Source: Cryptosporangium phraense (GTDB taxonomy: Bacteria > Actinomycetota > Actinomycetes > Mycobacteriales > Cryptosporangiaceae). From it: a stretch of 64,000 nucleotides of DNA. Below the pieces are notes generated by a model. The model was not told where the DNA came from. It did not search any database and worked only from the letters and a program-made list of their open reading frames with translations. The translations under genes and the position numbers were made by a program. Numbering within the stretch: the first letter of the stretch is position 1; each line of letters begins with the position of its first letter. The stretch covers positions 62,001-126,000 of the forward strand of contig NZ_VIRS01000017.1 in assembly GCF_006912135.1 (NCBI RefSeq). Direction: 5' to 3'. Shown here piece by piece: positions 24,835 to 33,243 of the stretch.

Positions 24835-25454
24835 CGCGCGTCCGGTGACTCGTGGCCGGCGAACCCGCTGGCCAGCTCGCCGATCGCCTCGTCCAGCAGC
24901 GAATCCAGGTCGGCGTCGGACCGCGCGAGCCACTCCGTGTACGCGGCCAGCGCACACCCGAGCGCCGCGTGCGCCACCAGCTGGGGGAGCAGGTCCTCGA
25001 CCGGCCGCCCCACCCGACCCGCGACGAACTCCGCGATCACGTCGCGCCACCCGGCGAACCGCAGCGTCGAGTACGCGATCAGCGTCGGCACCCCCACGAT
25101 CAGCGCCATCCGCCGTCGGTGCAGCGCGACGTGGTCGGCGTCGACCCGGTTGAACGCGACGACCGCCTCGCGGAGCGCGGCCATCATCGGGACGTCGGCC
25201 GGCGTGGCCGCCAGCCGTTCGCGGAGCCGGGCCAGCTCGGCGTCGAAGTCGCCCCAGACCAGGTCGTTCTTCGACGTGTAGTAGCGGAAGAACGTCCGGC
25301 GGCTGATGCCCGCGGCCGACGCGATCTCGTCGATCGTCGTTTCGTCGAATCCGCGGGTGGTAAACAGCTCTAGTCCGATTTGTTCTAGTTCGTCGTGGGA
25401 AGTCGCCGGTGGCCGGCCCATCCGCGCAGGAGGCGGACCCGGCTGGTTCGTCAT
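24831..25454 (-). CDS. mftR: TetR-type mycofactocin regulator MftR
   Basis: A 207-residue TetR-family regulator. Helix-turn-helix: TTIDEIASAAGISRRTFFRYY (in part), preceded by LELFTTRGFDE, matching the mycofactocin TetR subfamily. MftR proteins are reported to respond to long-chain acyl-CoA (family knowledge). It is divergent from mftA with ~104 bases between, where its operator should lie, and is followed with a 4-base overlap by mftF. ATG at 25454 follows AGGAAG by 5 bases. The ligand domain is unremarkable. Confidence 0.9.
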   Translation of the reverse strand: MTNQPGPPPARMGRPPATSHDELEQIGLELFTTRGFDETTIDEIASAAGISRRTFFRYYTSKNDLVWGDFDAELARLRERLAATPADVPMMAALREAVVAFNRVDADHVALHRRRMALIVGVPTLIAYSTLRFAGWRDVIAEFVAGRVGRPVEDLLPQLVAHAALGCALAAYTEWLARSDADLDSLLDEAIGELASGFAGHESPDAR

Positions 25455-25558
25455 CCGCTCTTCCTTTCTGCATCGGGTGTCATTAGTGTTGGTGCTGTTC
25501 CTGAGTGACGCTCGCCTTTTGCGGCGACGAGCTCCCCATCAGCGCAAAGGAGCATTCC

Positions 25559-25675
25559 ATGCCTTCCGAGACTCTCGAAGCCACCGCCGTCGAGGAGACC
25601 GTCGAGGTCGACCTGGTGGAGGACGACCTGCTGGTCGAGGACGTCTCGATCGACGGGATGTGCGGCGTCTACTGA
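25559..25675 (+). CDS. mftA: Mycofactocin precursor peptide MftA
   Basis: A 38-residue peptide ending IDGMCGVY, the invariant tail of MftA. The C-terminal Val-Tyr pair is oxidatively decarboxylated and cross-linked by MftC, then released by MftE to give the core of mycofactocin (established for the family). The upstream part is acidic (VEETVEVDLVEDDLLVEDV). ATG at 25559 has AAAGGAG 6 bases upstream, the best ribosome site in the locus, consistent with high peptide demand. The gene is 13 bases before mftB. Confidence 0.96.
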   Translation: MPSETLEATAVEETVEVDLVEDDLLVEDVSIDGMCGVY

Positions 25676-25688
25676 GCCGAGATCAGTC

Positions 25689-26003
25689 ATGACCGCGGTC
25701 CCGGACAGTCCCGCGGTTCTGACGAGCTTCGACCTGGATCGCGCCTGGGACGTCCATCCCCAGGTCGCGGTCCGGCCGGAGCCGTTCGGAGCCCTGCTCT
25801 ACCACTTCGGCACGCGCCGCCTCTCCTTCCTGAAGGACCCGACCCTGCTCGGGGTGGTCACCACCCTGTCGGATCACCCGTCCGCCCGCGCCGCGCTGGC
25901 CGCGAGCGGCGCCGACGTACCGCAGCAGCGGCGGCTGGCGCGTGCACTGGCCACGCTGGCGTCCACCGACATGATTACCGCACGGACGGAGGCGTCCTCG
26001 TGA
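25689..26003 (+). CDS. mftB: Mycofactocin chaperone MftB
   Basis: A 104-residue RiPP recognition element that binds MftA and presents it to MftC. Features: WDVHPQVAVRPEPFGALLYHFGTRRLSFL, of which RPEPFGALLYHF is the family signature strand/turn. The C-terminal ~20 residues are polar. Starts at ATG 25689 soon after mftA; its TGA overlaps the GTG of mftC, so both should be made in step. Confidence 0.94.
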   Translation: MTAVPDSPAVLTSFDLDRAWDVHPQVAVRPEPFGALLYHFGTRRLSFLKDPTLLGVVTTLSDHPSARAALAASGADVPQQRRLARALATLASTDMITARTEASS

Positions 26004-27235
26004 CGGCACCCACAGCCACCCGCTTGATCGACCACTTCAAGCTCGGTCTCGACGCCCCCATCTGCCTGACCTGGGAACTCACCTACGCGTGCAACCTGTC
26101 CTGCGTCCACTGCCTGTCGAGCTCCGGACGTCGTGACCCGCGCGAGCTGACCACGGCCGAGGCCAAGGCCGTCATCGACGAGCTCGAGCGGATGCAGGTC
26201 TTCTACGTGAATATCGGCGGTGGCGAGCCCACCGTCCGGCCCGACTTCTGGGAGCTCGTCGACTACGCGACCGAGCACAAGGTCGGGGTCAAGTTCTCCA
26301 CCAACGGCGTGAAGATCACGCCCGCGGTCGCCGAACGCCTGGCCGGATCCGACTACGTCGACGTGCAGATCTCGCTCGACGGCGCGACCGCCGAGGTCAA
26401 CGACCACGTCCGCGGCCCGGGCTCGTACGCCACGGCCATGCGCGCGATGGAGAACCTGTCGAACGCGGGCTTCCGCGGCTTCAAGCTGTCGGTCGTCTGC
26501 ACCCGGCACAACGTCGGCCAGCTCGACGAGTTCAAGGCGATCGCCGACCGGTACGGCGCCCAGCTGCGGCTCACCCGGTTGCGTCCGTCCGGCCGCGGCG
26601 CCGACGTCTGGGACGAGTTGCACCTGCTCCCGCACCAGCAGCGTGAGCTCTACGACTGGCTGGTCGCGCACGGCGAGGACGTGCTGACCGGTGACTCGTT
26701 CTTCCACCTCGCCGCCTTCGGCGACGCGCTCCCGGGCCTGAACCTGTGCGGCGCCGGCCGGGTCGTCTGCCTGATCGACCCGGTGGGGGACGTCTACGCC
26801 TGCCCGTTCGCGATCCACGAGAACTTCCTCGCCGGGTCGGTGCGTGACGCCGGCGGGTTCACCGGGGTCTGGCGCACGTCGGAGCTGTTCCAGGAGCTCC
26901 GGCAGCCGCAGACCGGTGGCGCCTGCCGGTCCTGCCAGCACTACGACTCCTGCCAGGGCGGGTGCATGGCGGCCAAGTTCTTCACCGGGCTGCCGCTGGA
27001 CGGGCCCGACCCGGAGTGCGTGCAGGGCTACGGGGAGAACGCGCTGGCCGGCGTGGTGGCCGGGTCCGCCCCGAAGCCGTCGCTCGACCACTCGCACCGC
27101 ACCGAGCGGAAGTCGCGTCCGGTGGCGCTCACGCTGACGACCAGACCACCCGACAAGGCCTGCGACGAGAACCCGCTGTCCGGGTTCACCGTGCTGCCGA
27201 GCTCCGGATGCGCCTCCGGCGCCTGCGGCTGCTGA
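26000..27235 (+). CDS. mftC: Mycofactocin radical SAM maturase MftC
   Basis: Radical SAM/SPASM enzyme, 411 residues, that uses SAM and 4Fe-4S clusters to decarboxylate and cross-link the Val-Tyr end of MftA. The SAM cluster motif CX3CX2C is seen in YACNLSCVHC, the GGGEP motif follows, and the SPASM region shows CGAGRVVCLIDPVGDVYACPF (in part) and CRSCQHYDSCQGGC. The tail beyond ~370 is rich in Cys and ends GCASGACGC. GTG at 26000 overlaps mftB. The next gene begins 10 bases later and is not mftD, although mftD commonly follows mftC. Confidence 0.96.
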   Translation: MTAPTATRLIDHFKLGLDAPICLTWELTYACNLSCVHCLSSSGRRDPRELTTAEAKAVIDELERMQVFYVNIGGGEPTVRPDFWELVDYATEHKVGVKFSTNGVKITPAVAERLAGSDYVDVQISLDGATAEVNDHVRGPGSYATAMRAMENLSNAGFRGFKLSVVCTRHNVGQLDEFKAIADRYGAQLRLTRLRPSGRGADVWDELHLLPHQQRELYDWLVAHGEDVLTGDSFFHLAAFGDALPGLNLCGAGRVVCLIDPVGDVYACPFAIHENFLAGSVRDAGGFTGVWRTSELFQELRQPQTGGACRSCQHYDSCQGGCMAAKFFTGLPLDGPDPECVQGYGENALAGVVAGSAPKPSLDHSHRTERKSRPVALTLTTRPPDKACDENPLSGFTVLPSSGCASGACGC

Positions 27236-27245
27236 CCTCAGCACG

Positions 27246-29198
27246 ATGCTCCTCACGGAGCCGGTCGGAGTCGCCGGTGTCTTAGCCCCGTCCCGGGTCG
27301 TGTTCGGTCCGCACGAGACCAACCTGGCCCGCGGACGGGCGCTGGGCGACCGGGCCCGCGCGTACTACGCCGAGCGGGCCGCCGGGGGCACCGGCGTGCT
27401 GGTCACCGAGGTCGCGTCGGTGACCCCGGACGACTGGCCGTACGAACGGGCGCCGCTGGCGTCCGAGTGCGCCGAGGGCTGGGCGGCCATCGCCGCCGCC
27501 TGCCGGCCCTACGGCACGCTGGTGCTGGCCGGACTCGGGCACGCCGGCCTGCAGGGCTCCAGCGCGTACTCGCAGGACGTGCTCCGGGCCCCGTCGCCGG
27601 TCGCCGACGTCGTGACCCGCGAGCAGCCGGCCGCCATGGAGCAGCCCGACATCGACGCGGTCGTCGCCGGGTTCGGCGCGGCCGCCGCGCTCGCCGCCGA
27701 GGCCGGGCTGGCCGGCGTCGAGCTCAACGCCGGGCCGCACTCGCTGCTGCGTCAGTTCCTCTCCGGCCTGACCAACCTCCGGTCCGACGCCTACGGCACG
27801 GACCGGTCCCGCTTCCTGCGGGACGTGATCGCCTCGGTCCGGGCCGCCGCCGGCCCGGATCGGGTGCTCGCTCTGCGCCTGTCCGGAGACGAGGACGCCC
27901 CCTGGGCGGGCCTCACCCCGGCGGACGCGTACCGGCTGGTGGACGAGCTGGCCGGAACCATCGACCTGCTGACCGTGGTGCGGGCCGGGCACTACTCGTC
28001 GTCGCGCTACCGCCCGACGGCCCGTACCGAACCCGGCTTCAACCGGGAGCTGTGCCGGTCGGTGCGGGCGGTGGCGGCCGGGCGGGTGCCGGTCGTGCTC
28101 CAGGGCAGCGTCGTGGACGCCGGAATGGCCCAGGACGCGCTGGACGACGGGACCGCGGACCTGGTCGAGATGACCAGGGCCCAGATCGCCGAGCCCCGGC
28201 TGGTGGCGCTGGTCCGGGCCGGGGCGCCGAACCGCGCTCGGCCGTGTCTGCTGTGCAATCAGGCCTGCCAGGTCCGTGACGTCCGGAATCCGCTGGTCAG
28301 CTGTGTCGTCGAGCCCCGAGCCGGTCACGAGCTGGACGACGATCCGCCGGCCAGCCGGCCAGGGCCCGGCGATTCGCCCGAGGTGCTGGTCGTCGGCGGC
28401 GGCCCGGCCGGGCTGGAGGCCGCTCGGACCCTCGCGCTCCTCGGTCGTCGTGTCCACGTCGCCGAGCGCTCCGCGGTGCTCGGCGGGGCGTTGCGCACGG
28501 CCGCGGCCGGGCCGGGGCGGGAGCGGCTCGCGCTGCTGGTCGACTGGCTCGCCGAGGAATGCCGGCGGCTGGGCGTCCGCATGAGCACGGAACGGACCGT
28601 CACCCCGGCCGACGTGCACGGGACCGTGATCCTCGCGACAGGGTCGCGGCCTGCGAACGCGGCCGGAACGGTCGACGTACTGGACGTGCTGAGCGGGGCA
28701 GCGGAGCTGCCATCAGGAGCGGTCGTCCTGGACGACCCGGTGGGCGGGCCGGTCGCGGTCGCGCTGGCCGAGCAGCTGGCGTCGGCCGGGCGGACCGTGC
28801 ACGTCGTCACGCCCGACCCGGTGCTGGGCGCCCGCACCCCCGAGCTCGCCGACGCGAACTTCCGGCTCGAAGCGCTGGGTGTCCACCGTGCGCTGCGCAG
28901 TCGCGTCGCGGCGATCCGGCCCGGCGAGGCCGAGCTCGAGCACGTCTGGACCGGCGAGCGGCGCACGGTCGCCTGCGCCGCGGTCGTCGACTGCGGCCAC
29001 CGCCGGCCCGACGAGACGTTCGCCGAGGTCGACGCGGTGAGAGCGGGCGATTGCGTCGCCCCGCGGACGGTGTTGGAAGCCGTGCTGGAGGGCCGCCGAG
29101 CGGCGTTCGCGATCGTCGCGCCACCATCCCGGGCGAGCGACAGCTCGCCTCAGTTACCCGCGGGGCATCGATCCCGCGTCGCCGCACTGCCCGTGTGA
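27246..29198 (+). CDS. Mycofactocin-system FadH/OYE oxidoreductase 1
   Basis: A 650-residue flavoprotein combining an Old Yellow Enzyme TIM barrel (~1-340, FMN), an iron-sulfur motif CLLCNQACQ with a further Cys in NPLVSCVV, and a C-terminal FAD/NAD(P) domain (VLVVGGGPAGLEAARTL). This is the 2,4-dienoyl-CoA reductase architecture. It directly follows mftC, and this family is tied by genome context to mycofactocin, so it probably moves electrons between mycofactocin and another carrier. ATG at 27246. The last ~25 residues are polar and unusually long. It shares the fold, but not close sequence, with the gene at 33240. Confidence 0.88.
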   Translation: MLLTEPVGVAGVLAPSRVVFGPHETNLARGRALGDRARAYYAERAAGGTGVLVTEVASVTPDDWPYERAPLASECAEGWAAIAAACRPYGTLVLAGLGHAGLQGSSAYSQDVLRAPSPVADVVTREQPAAMEQPDIDAVVAGFGAAAALAAEAGLAGVELNAGPHSLLRQFLSGLTNLRSDAYGTDRSRFLRDVIASVRAAAGPDRVLALRLSGDEDAPWAGLTPADAYRLVDELAGTIDLLTVVRAGHYSSSRYRPTARTEPGFNRELCRSVRAVAAGRVPVVLQGSVVDAGMAQDALDDGTADLVEMTRAQIAEPRLVALVRAGAPNRARPCLLCNQACQVRDVRNPLVSCVVEPRAGHELDDDPPASRPGPGDSPEVLVVGGGPAGLEAARTLALLGRRVHVAERSAVLGGALRTAAAGPGRERLALLVDWLAEECRRLGVRMSTERTVTPADVHGTVILATGSRPANAAGTVDVLDVLSGAAELPSGAVVLDDPVGGPVAVALAEQLASAGRTVHVVTPDPVLGARTPELADANFRLEALGVHRALRSRVAAIRPGEAELEHVWTGERRTVACAAVVDCGHRRPDETFAEVDAVRAGDCVAPRTVLEAVLEGRRAAFAIVAPPSRASDSSPQLPAGHRSRVAALPV

Positions 29199-29258
29199 CA
29201 ACGATTACCCGGCAGTGCATCACCCACCGAGGTAAGACAGAGATAGAGGAGGCGCGCG

Positions 29259-30071
29259 ATGGGGCGTGTCGAAGGAAAAGTCGCATTCATCACCGGTGCC
29301 GCTCGCGGCCAGGGTCGTAGCCACGCGTTACGGCTGGCCGAGGAGGGCGCCGACATCATCGCCGTCGACCTGTGCGGCCCCGTCCGCGGTGTGCCGTACG
29401 CGGCCTCGACGCCGGACGACCTGGCCGAGACCGTCAAGCTCGTCGAGGCGCTCGACCGCCGGATCATCGCGACCCAGGTCGACACCCGCGACCGCGACGC
29501 GCTGAAGGCCGCGATCGACGACGGCGTGGCCGAGCTGGGCAAACTGGACATCGTCGTGGCCAACGCCGGTATCTGCATCATCGGCGGCTGGGACCAGATC
29601 ACGCCCGAGGTCTGGCAGGACACGCTCGACGTGAACCTGACCGGCACCTGGAACACCGTCCAGCTGGCCGCGCCGCACCTCGTCGCCAACGGCGGCGGGT
29701 CGATCATCATGACCAGCTCGGCGGCCGGTCTCAAGGGCCTGCCGTTCCTGACGCCGTACGTGGCCAGCAAGTTCGCGGTCACCGGCCTGGGCAAGGCGTT
29801 CGCGCACGAGCTGGCCGAGCACAACATCCGGGTCAACACGCTGCACCCCACCGGCGTCGACACCCCGATGGGCAGCTCGGAGGGCACCTCGGCGTTCGGC
29901 GATCTGCTCGCCGCGCACCCGAAGCTCGGCGGGATGCTGGCCAACAGCCTGCCCGTCGAGGTCACCGACCCGCGCGACCAGAGCAACGCCGTGTTGTTCC
30001 TGGCCTCGGACGAGTCCCGGTACGTCACCGCGCTGTCGATGACCGTGGACGCGGGTAACACGCAGTACTGA
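29259..30071 (+). CDS. Mycofactocin-coupled SDR oxidoreductase A
   Basis: Short-chain dehydrogenase, 270 residues, of the mycofactocin-coupled subfamily, which holds NAD(H) tightly and is re-oxidised by mycofactocin. Rossmann start KVAFITGAARGQGRSHALRL; the extra segment after the second strand (CGPVRGVPYAASTPDDL) typical of this subfamily; NAG in VVANAGI; catalytic Ser in TSSAAG and YxxxK in YVASK. ATG at 29259 follows GAGGAGG. Its first ~34 codons are nearly identical to the next SDR gene. The alcohol or ketone substrate cannot be told. Confidence 0.92.
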   Translation: MGRVEGKVAFITGAARGQGRSHALRLAEEGADIIAVDLCGPVRGVPYAASTPDDLAETVKLVEALDRRIIATQVDTRDRDALKAAIDDGVAELGKLDIVVANAGICIIGGWDQITPEVWQDTLDVNLTGTWNTVQLAAPHLVANGGGSIIMTSSAAGLKGLPFLTPYVASKFAVTGLGKAFAHELAEHNIRVNTLHPTGVDTPMGSSEGTSAFGDLLAAHPKLGGMLANSLPVEVTDPRDQSNAVLFLASDESRYVTALSMTVDAGNTQY

Positions 30072-30091
30072 TCCACAGGGGAGGAACCGTC

Positions 30092-30931
30092 ATGGGACGG
30101 GTAGAAGGCAAGGTCGCATTCATCACCGGCGCCGCCCGCGGCCAGGGTCGTAGCCACGCGTTACGGCTGGCCGAGGAGGGCGCCGACATCATCGCGATCG
30201 ACGTCGCCGAAGACATCCCCAGCGTCACCCGGTTCTACCCGGGCGCCACCGAGGCCGATCTTCAGGAGACCGTGAAGCAGGTCGAGGCGCTCGACCGGCG
30301 CATCATCGCCAGCAAGGTCGACGTCCGCGACTACGACGCGTTGAAGGGCGCGCTCGACGCCGGAGTCGCCGAGCTCGGCCACGTCGACATCGTCAGTGCG
30401 AACGCCGGCATCTTCCTGCACAGCGACAAGACCCACGAGGTCAGCGAGAGCGACTGGGACGACGTCCTGGACATCAACCTCAAAGGTGTCTGGCACACGG
30501 TGAAGGCCGCGATCCCGCACCTGATCGCGCAGGGCACGGGTGGCTCGATCATCCTGACCAGCTCGACCGCGGGCATCAAGGGCACGCCGAACGTGGCTCC
30601 CTACACCGCGAGCAAGCACGGCGTCGTCGGGCTGATGAAGACGCTCGCGCTGGAGCTGGCCGAGTACAACATCCGCGTGAACAGCGTCCACCCGACCGGG
30701 GTGGCGACGAACATGATCCTGAACGAGACCACGTTCAAGCTGTTCCTGCCGGACGTCGAGCACCCGACGGCCGAGCAGGCCGCGCCGGTGTTCCAGAGCA
30801 CGAACGCGCTGCCGGTGCCGTGGGTCGAGCCGGTCGACATCAGCAACGCGCTGCTGTTCCTGGCTTCGGACGAGGCCCGGTACGTCACCGGTCTCGAGAT
30901 GAAGATCGACGCGGGTTACACCACCAAATGA
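30092..30931 (+). CDS. Mycofactocin-coupled SDR oxidoreductase B
   Basis: Second mycofactocin-coupled SDR, 279 residues. Same architecture: FITGAARGQGRSHA, the inserted segment VAEDIPSVTRFYPGATEADL, NAG in SANAGIF, Ser in TSSTAG and YxxxK in YTASK. It diverges from SDR A mainly in the insert and the C-terminal substrate loop (residues ~195-235), suggesting different substrates with the same cofactor system. ATG at 30092 follows GGGGAGG. A 10-bp hairpin follows the stop codon. Confidence 0.92.
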   Translation: MGRVEGKVAFITGAARGQGRSHALRLAEEGADIIAIDVAEDIPSVTRFYPGATEADLQETVKQVEALDRRIIASKVDVRDYDALKGALDAGVAELGHVDIVSANAGIFLHSDKTHEVSESDWDDVLDINLKGVWHTVKAAIPHLIAQGTGGSIILTSSTAGIKGTPNVAPYTASKHGVVGLMKTLALELAEYNIRVNSVHPTGVATNMILNETTFKLFLPDVEHPTAEQAAPVFQSTNALPVPWVEPVDISNALLFLASDEARYVTGLEMKIDAGYTTK

Positions 30932-30934
30932 ATG

Positions 30935-30958
30935 CTGGCCGGCCCTCCGGGGCCGGCC
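30935..30958 (+). promoter_or_regulatory. Intercistronic hairpin between SDR B and moxR-like gene
   Basis: Perfect 10-bp stem (30935-30944 with 30949-30958) and a 4-base loop, starting 4 bases after the SDR stop. No T-run. Probably a partial terminator or processing stem that sets apart the highly expressed SDR genes from the downstream chaperone genes. Confidence 0.55.
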
Positions 30959-30976
30959 ACCCTCATAGGAGCATGA

Positions 30977-31909
30977 ATGACCATGACTACCGCCCCCGAC
31001 GTGGTCGCTGCCCGGGGCCGCGTGGGTGCCCGCCTGGTCGGGCGGGAGCGCGAGCTCGACCTCGTGCTGGCCGCCGTCGCGGCCGGCCGGGACATCGTTT
31101 TGGAAGGCCCGCCCGGGACGAGCAAGACCACGATGCTCACCGCGATCACCGCCGAGTGGGGCATCCCGCTGCTGTTCGTCGAGGGCAACGCCGACCTGAC
31201 CCCGGCCAAGCTGGTCGGCCACCACAACCCCGCGCGCGTGCTCAAAGAGGACTACAGCGAGGACAACTTCGTCCCCGGGCCGCTGTCCGAGGCGATGCGC
31301 CAGGGCGGCTTCCTCTACATCGAGGAGTTCAACCGGGCTCCCGACGACACGCTGAACACGCTGCTCACCGCGATGGCCGACCGCCGGCTGTCGATTCCCC
31401 GGGTGGGCACGATCGAGGCGCTGCCGACGTTCCGGATCATCGCGTCGATGAACCCCTACGACAACGTGGGCACGACCCGGCTGTCGTCGAGCGTCCACGA
31501 CCGGCTGTGCCGGCTGGCGGTCGACTACCAGTCCTCCTCCGCGGAAGAGGGGATCGTCGCGCTGCGGACCGGGCTTCCGGCCGGCAGCGACCTGGTGCGC
31601 GACGCGGTCGCGGTCACCCGGGCCACCCGCGAGCACCCCGACGTGCGTCAGGGCTCCAGCGTCCGCGGGGCGATCGACCTCGCGCTCGTCGCGGTGCAGC
31701 TCGGCGCGCTGCGCGGCCTGTCCGTCTCCTCGGACGTCTCGCGTGCGTCGACCGACCCGTACGCTCAATTGGTTCTGGACGCCATGCTGGTCGCGTTGTC
31801 GGGCCGCATCCATCTGGACGAGGCCGCCGACACGACGCCGGAGCGCGTGCTCACCGAGATCTGGGAGGACCGGTTCATCCTGCAGCCGTCCGCGGCCCAG
31901 CCGGGTTGA
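30977..31909 (+). CDS. MoxR-type AAA+ ATPase
   Basis: A 310-residue AAA+ ATPase of the MoxR group. Walker A in LEGPPGTSKTT, Walker B in GGFLYIEEFNRAP, sensor 1 in IIASMNPYDN and the arginine-bearing segment LSSSVHDRLCRL. The Lys-Thr after TS is retained, so ATP use is expected. MoxR proteins work with VWA partners to insert cofactors or assemble complexes; the next gene is such a partner. ATG at 30977 follows AGGAG. Position inside the mycofactocin locus suggests a role in maturing one of its enzymes, which is inference. Confidence 0.9.
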   Translation: MTMTTAPDVVAARGRVGARLVGRERELDLVLAAVAAGRDIVLEGPPGTSKTTMLTAITAEWGIPLLFVEGNADLTPAKLVGHHNPARVLKEDYSEDNFVPGPLSEAMRQGGFLYIEEFNRAPDDTLNTLLTAMADRRLSIPRVGTIEALPTFRIIASMNPYDNVGTTRLSSSVHDRLCRLAVDYQSSSAEEGIVALRTGLPAGSDLVRDAVAVTRATREHPDVRQGSSVRGAIDLALVAVQLGALRGLSVSSDVSRASTDPYAQLVLDAMLVALSGRIHLDEAADTTPERVLTEIWEDRFILQPSAAQPG

Positions 31910-31933
31910 AGAGCGGTCGAGGCCGACTCGCCG

Positions 31934-32920
31934 GTGCAACGCCGGTCCGACCGGGCCGGGCGGGGCAAGCCGCTGAAGCGGAAGCCCAAACAGCTCGACG
32001 AGGAGCCGACCGAGTTCCGGCCCTCGCGGTCCTCGTCGGGTCAGGGGCGGGTGCTGACCGGGCGCGGTAAGCGGGATCGGAAGGGACCGCAGCTGCCGGG
32101 TTCGATGGCTCCGGGGCAGACCGACGAGGAGGCCTCGCTGGTCGCGCTGGATCCGTCGGAGAACGGCGTCGATCTGGCCGTGCGGGCCCGGGCCCGGGAG
32201 ATCGCGGCCCGGCTGTCGCTGCGGCGTCCGCGTCGGGATCGTCGTCTGCACCGGGGGGTCGGCGACCTGGCGTCGCTGCCGTACCGGGACGGATCGGCCG
32301 ACCTGGACCTCGACCGGACCCTCGACGCGCTGATCGGGAACCCGGACGAGGTCGACGACGAGTCGGGTATCGACCGGCGGATCATCGTGCGCGAGCGGGT
32401 GCAGACGCGGCGGTCGGTGGTGCTCGTCGTGGACGTGTCCGGGTCGATGAAGGGTGAGCGGATCCGGACCGCGGCGGCGACCGTCGGCGCGGTCGCGGGC
32501 GAACTCGCCGACGACGACCTCGCGGTGATCGCGTTCTGGTCGGACGCGGCCGTGCTGTTGCCGCTCGGACGGCCCGCCCGGCCCTCGGACCTGCTGGACC
32601 TGCTGCTGTCGGTGCCGGCCCGGGGCCTGACCAACGTCGGGTTCCCGTTGCAGTTGGCGGCGCGGGAGCTGGCCCGGGTGCCGGCCCGGGACGCGCGGGT
32701 GCTGCTGCTGTCGGACTGCGTGCACAACGCGGGGCCGGATCCGCGGGTGTTCGCGGCCCGGTTGCCGCGGCTGGACGTGCTGCTCGACGTCGGGACGCCG
32801 CCGGGCGAGCACGACCTGGATCTGGGCCGGGACCTGGCCCGGGCCGGGCGCGGGCTGGTGCGTCCCCTGTACTCGCACCGAGACGTGGCGCCTGCTCTGA
32901 CGTCGATATTCGCTTCTTGA
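31934..32920 (+). CDS. VWA-domain partner of the MoxR ATPase
   Basis: A 328-residue protein with a very basic N-terminus (RGKPLKRKPKQ) and a C-terminal von Willebrand A domain holding the metal site DVSGSMKG plus later Thr/Asp positions (RGLTNVG, LLLSDCVHNAG). The organisation resembles CoxE/ChlD-type partners of MoxR ATPases. GTG at 31934 has no strong ribosome site, so the true start is uncertain within a few codons. The gene follows the ATPase by 24 bases. Confidence 0.83.
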   Translation: MQRRSDRAGRGKPLKRKPKQLDEEPTEFRPSRSSSGQGRVLTGRGKRDRKGPQLPGSMAPGQTDEEASLVALDPSENGVDLAVRARAREIAARLSLRRPRRDRRLHRGVGDLASLPYRDGSADLDLDRTLDALIGNPDEVDDESGIDRRIIVRERVQTRRSVVLVVDVSGSMKGERIRTAAATVGAVAGELADDDLAVIAFWSDAAVLLPLGRPARPSDLLDLLLSVPARGLTNVGFPLQLAARELARVPARDARVLLLSDCVHNAGPDPRVFAARLPRLDVLLDVGTPPGEHDLDLGRDLARAGRGLVRPLYSHRDVAPALTSIFAS

Positions 32921-32931
32921 GAGGGGTTCGC

Positions 32932-33243
32932 ATGCCGATCATCGTCGCTACGGTTCTGCCCAAGCCGGAGGACCGCGCAGCGGTCAGGGAGGCGTTGCTG
33001 GCGGCCGCGCCGGCCGTGCACCAGGAGAAGGGGTGTCACCTCTACGCGATGCACGAGAACGACGAGAAGTTCGTCGTGATCGAGAGCTGGGAGTCGCTGG
33101 AGGACATGGGCGTGCACGCGGCCGGTCCGGCGTTCACCGCGATGTCGGCCGCGCTGGAGGGGAAGCTGACCGCGCCGCTGGACGTCGTGGTGCTGTCCGC
33201 GCTGCCGGCCGGTGACCCGGCCAAGGGCGCCTTGCCGGCGTGA
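32932..33243 (+). CDS. Antibiotic-biosynthesis-monooxygenase-fold protein
   Basis: A 103-residue ferredoxin-like dimeric barrel of the ABM family. Seen: IIVATVLPKPEDRAAVREAL at the start, CHLYAMHENDEKFVVIESWE (the family's central strand pair) and FTAMSAALEGKL. Members oxidise quinols or bind haem/flavin products. ATG at 32932 follows GAGAGGGG. Its stop overlaps the GTG of the following flavoprotein, so the two proteins are made together and may act on the same compound. Confidence 0.82.
   Translation: MPIIVATVLPKPEDRAAVREALLAAAPAVHQEKGCHLYAMHENDEKFVVIESWESLEDMGVHAAGPAFTAMSAALEGKLTAPLDVVVLSALPAGDPAKGALPA

Noticed and set aside
25455-25558. Possible MftR operator between mftR and mftA
   Set aside because: I looked for an inverted repeat; only weak GTG-type direct repeats near 25475-25495 and a 5-bp hairpin are visible, not enough to mark a site.
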